DNA of 64,000 nucleotides from assembly GCF_001593955.1 (NCBI RefSeq), contig NZ_LTAZ01000012.1, forward strand, positions 62,001 to 126,000, given 5' to 3'. The notes beneath the pieces were generated by a model. That model was not told where the DNA came from, made no database searches, and saw only the letters and a list, made by a program, of their open reading frames with translations. Below are positions 61,837 through 64,000 of the stretch, piece after piece. The translations under genes were made by a program, and so were the position numbers. Source of the stretch: Halalkalicoccus paucihalophilus. Lineage in GTDB: Archaea; Halobacteriota; Halobacteria; Halobacteriales; Halalkalicoccaceae. The stretch's first letter is position 1. Each line of letters opens with the position of its first letter.

Positions 61837-63591
61837 ATGCGTCTCGAGGATTATTGGGGTATCGGACCCAAAACGCGAACTCTGTTGGCGGACACTATAG
61901 GTGTCGAGCGCGCGATTACAGCCATCGAAGCAGGCGAGGTCGGCACTCTCGTTGCGGCCGGTGTGTCTCGTGGGCGGGCTACACAGATTCTCCGCCGAGC
62001 CCACGGCAACGCAGGGTTAGCTACCCTCGTTTCTAGTGATGCACGCTCAGTCTATGATGACCTATTATCGCTTGCTGCGGAGTACGCCGTTACCGATGGG
62101 GCTGCCGACAGAATTCGTGTGCTGACGCCGTTGACCGATCCAACGGCAGCTACGGATCGGCTCGACGAAATACTTGCTGCACGCGATACCTGGGAATCAC
62201 TCGATCAATCAGCTCGTGAGCAGATCCAAGAGTCGTTCACGACCTATGATGCGGCCAACGGGACAGATCGCGCAGCGGTCGAGACAGCAGTAGCGTTACA
62301 GGAGGCAGGACTGGGAGATGCATTCGACGTGCTTGCTGATCTGGACGTCGCTGAGCTTCAGGATGCCGCTGGTGCGCTTGGCTATTTCCGTGAAACCGAT
62401 ACCGGGGTCGAAGTTCTTGAGGGAGCGGACACGGAGCTCGATCGTCTCCGCGCCCAACTTGTAGCACTCAGAAATGAGGAGGGATCCGCGCTGGATATCA
62501 TCGAATCGATCCGAGCGGCCGGTACACGTGATATCGAGGAGTTTCAAAGCGCCGTTATCGATTACATAGCCAACGAGACCGATATTGACCACGGCACGAT
62601 CCGAACTGCGGCCATCAAGGATGCAGTCGACACCGCTGATTTCGTCTCTGGAACGCTCCGGAATCTGGGGGCAAAGCTTGAGGCCGACGTTGAGTCCCGT
62701 GAGAAGGCAGTAGCGAGTCAACTCCAATCAACTATCGACACCGCTGAGAACGATGTCACAACCGCTGTTGAGGCGGTTTCGGATATCGCGTTTGCCCTCT
62801 CACTGGGTCGATTTGCTGCCGAATACGATCTCCGGCGCCCCGAGCTCGGTGGCGACGGATTGGCCGTGCGAAACGCACGGAATCTATTCTTGTCGGGTGA
62901 TGTCCAGCCGATTACATACGCGATTGGAGCTCACGAGATGCCGGCATCAGAGTCGGTCCAGCCACCGACAGACGATCGGGTCGCGGTGTTGACGGGGGCG
63001 AACTCCGGGGGAAAGACAACCCTCTTGGAGACGCTGTGTACGATTGTAATTCTCGCATCGATGGGACTACCAGTACCCGCCGACGACGCCCATGTCGGTT
63101 CGTTCGATCATATCGTCTTTCACCGGCGACATGCATCGTTCAACGCGGGGGTATTGGAGTCAACACTCCAGTCGGTTGTGCCCCCACTGGTCAAAGATGG
63201 GCGGACGCTGATGCTTGTCGATGAGTTCGAAGCGATCACCGAACCCGGTCGTGCTGCCGATCTACTGAACGGCCTTGTTGGCTTGACGGTCGAACGGGAC
63301 GCACTAGGAGTATACGTGACCCACCTCGCAGAGGATCTCGCCCCGTTGCCAGCAGCCACGCGGATCGATGGTATCTTCGCGGAGGGGCTTACACCCGATT
63401 TGGAATTGCAGGTGGATTATCAGCCCCGATTTGGAACACTCGGTCGGTCGACGCCAGAGTTCATCGTCTCTCGGTTGGTAGCTAATGCTGAGAATCGGAC
63501 GGTGCGCCAGGGCTTCGAAGAGCTTGCTTCTGCGGTCGGCCAAGAGGCAGTTCAGCGAACGCTGTCGGACGTTCGGTGGGCGCCGGAGTGA
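61837..63591 (+). CDS. MutS-related ATPase with N-terminal helix-hairpin-helix
   Basis: A 584-residue haloarchaeal MutS-family protein. MRLEDYWGIGPKTRTLLADT resembles a helix-hairpin-helix DNA-binding start. A long helical region (about 100-340) corresponds to the MutS core/lever. The ATPase domain has Walker A VLTGANSGGKTTLLETL, VFHRRHASFNAGVLESTLQS (signature region) and Walker B TLMLVDEFEAIT. It lacks the mismatch-recognition domain of MutS1 and the Smr domain of MutS2, so it may act in recombination or structure-specific DNA handling. ATG 61837 is chosen; GTG 61831 is also possible. Confidence 0.88.
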   Translation: MRLEDYWGIGPKTRTLLADTIGVERAITAIEAGEVGTLVAAGVSRGRATQILRRAHGNAGLATLVSSDARSVYDDLLSLAAEYAVTDGAADRIRVLTPLTDPTAATDRLDEILAARDTWESLDQSAREQIQESFTTYDAANGTDRAAVETAVALQEAGLGDAFDVLADLDVAELQDAAGALGYFRETDTGVEVLEGADTELDRLRAQLVALRNEEGSALDIIESIRAAGTRDIEEFQSAVIDYIANETDIDHGTIRTAAIKDAVDTADFVSGTLRNLGAKLEADVESREKAVASQLQSTIDTAENDVTTAVEAVSDIAFALSLGRFAAEYDLRRPELGGDGLAVRNARNLFLSGDVQPITYAIGAHEMPASESVQPPTDDRVAVLTGANSGGKTTLLETLCTIVILASMGLPVPADDAHVGSFDHIVFHRRHASFNAGVLESTLQSVVPPLVKDGRTLMLVDEFEAITEPGRAADLLNGLVGLTVERDALGVYVTHLAEDLAPLPAATRIDGIFAEGLTPDLELQVDYQPRFGTLGRSTPEFIVSRLVANAENRTVRQGFEELASAVGQEAVQRTLSDVRWAPE

Positions 63592-63608
63592 ATCGGTTTC
63601 GAGATGTC

Positions 63609-63689
63609 TTACAGAAGAGTTCCAAGGTCGTCAATATCGACGAGCAGCCAATCGTCATTGAGCTCGTCATGCCGGTCGTAGAAAGTCAT
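63609..63689 (-). pseudogene. 26-codon fragment resembling the start of an archaeal ATPase
   Basis: MTFYDRHDELNDDWLLVDID then DLGTLL, stop. The opening MTFYDRxxEL is that of archaeal AAA ATPase-type proteins, but nothing further matches. An AT-rich promoter-like region precedes it (63690-63725). Could be chance. Confidence 0.25.
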
Positions 63690-63802
63690 ACTTTACATAA
63701 TGATTACTATAATACTGATTTATCTGTCTGGTCCGAGGGGAGTGATCTCAACGGGATGACGAGACACCGAAGGCGGCTCGAACCACTTAGCCCCGAAGTA
63801 GT

Positions 63803-64000
63803 TCACTGACTGATATCTATGACGTCATACAGCGCACGCTCGGTGTCGATCGTCAACAAGTGCTCGCGGTACTCGGCGCTCGCCTGCACGTCCGAAACGA
63901 ACGCTCCGTCGTCGACTGTTATACCGGCTTTGGCCGATGCCGCGGTGATCGTATCCTCGGTAATCGCTTCCCCCTCGAGCTCGTCCTCGACAGCCGGCAG
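63803..64000 (-). CDS. FAD-binding subunit of xanthine/CO dehydrogenase-type enzyme, C-terminal end
   Basis: The last 65 codons of a gene running off the right edge. ITAASAKAGITVDDG, SDVQASAEYREHLLTIDTER and ALYDVIDISQ match the C-terminal domain of CoxM/XdhB-type flavoprotein subunits, where AEYRxHL and RAL are conserved. It is a candidate partner for the Mo and [2Fe-2S] subunits at 949-3905, 60 kb away, but could belong to another enzyme whose other genes lie beyond the window. Confidence 0.75.
   Translation of the reverse strand: MPAVEDELEGEAITEDTITAASAKAGITVDDGAFVSDVQASAEYREHLLTIDTERALYDVIDISQ

Noticed and set aside
63576..63809. 77-codon plus-strand open frame between mutS and the FAD subunit
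   Set aside because: Overlaps the mutS end and an AT-rich promoter-like segment; no family features.
1..64000. Window as a complete circular plasmid, with the FAD subunit at the right end joining the left end
   Set aside because: Both edge genes are on the minus strand, but the right-edge FAD subunit reads leftward away from the edge and the left-edge amidohydrolase runs off its own end; they do not join into one gene.

Overview
The window looks like a haloarchaeal (class Halobacteria) replicon. The proteins are strongly acidic, starts are mostly leaderless with no Shine-Dalgarno sequence, exported proteins carry twin-arginine signals, and there are three Bat-type HTH_10 regulators, three UspA proteins and typical haloarchaeal families (DUF5518, DUF5789, DUF7344, DUF1931). 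GC-rich catabolic blocks alternate with AT-rich stretches full of broken genes and insertion-sequence debris. A plasmid-type ParA partition locus near 11 kb suggests a megaplasmid or a plasmid-derived island.

0-10 kb is a purine-base block. It holds two ATZ/TRZ-type amidohydrolases (one cut by the left edge), the molybdenum and [2Fe-2S] subunits of a xanthine-dehydrogenase-like enzyme, an AzgA-type purine permease and adenine deaminase. Together they would import and deaminate purine bases and oxidise hypoxanthine/xanthine. The XdhC-like maturation gene and an NCS2 permease are fused remnants of a deletion. The FAD subunit is not here; the C-terminus of an FAD-subunit homologue appears at the extreme right end (63.8-64 kb). 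A 125-bp MITE with a perfect 8-bp target duplication lies just upstream of the permease.

9.9-12.5 kb holds nested tnpB remnants, then parA, a partner gene and a set of repeats with exact 26-bp spacing upstream of parA. 12.5-27 kb is a sugar-acid (probably hexuronate/aldonate) catabolic cluster, mostly on the minus strand: TRAP transporter (DctP-Q-M), a three-gene altronate/galactarate-dehydratase-type hydro-lyase, a medium-chain dehydrogenase, UspA, LutC, a fused LutA/LutB, an enolase-superfamily dehydratase and an SDR. A mannonate dehydratase and an IclR regulator are on the plus strand. The expected product is a 2-keto-3-deoxy acid; no KDG kinase or aldolase is present. The most striking point is that the two large hydro-lyase paralogues have lost opposite halves of the family's conserved cysteine set, suggesting a split, heteromeric active site.

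27-43 kb is a decayed accessory zone: an AT-rich gene desert, a lone tRNA-Thr(UGU) with an imperfect T-stem, truncated UPF0261, SDR, SprT, EamA and zinc-ribbon genes, and a frameshifted tnpB. Intact genes between them include ArsR/AHSA1, DoxX, HTH_10, a FetAB-like exporter, HPP, two UspA proteins and a truncated haemoglobin.

43-64 kb holds a multi-PAS/GAF HTH_10 sensor-regulator, a DUF389 membrane protein, a secreted 1261-residue GH97 glycosidase with an inserted carbohydrate-binding-like domain, small plasmid-type proteins including a DUF1931 histone-fold protein, a P1B metal ATPase, a CoA-disulfide-reductase-like flavoprotein, DUF5789 and a MutS-related ATPase. The GH97 segment lies between two diverged direct repeats that each carry the end of the same unknown gene.
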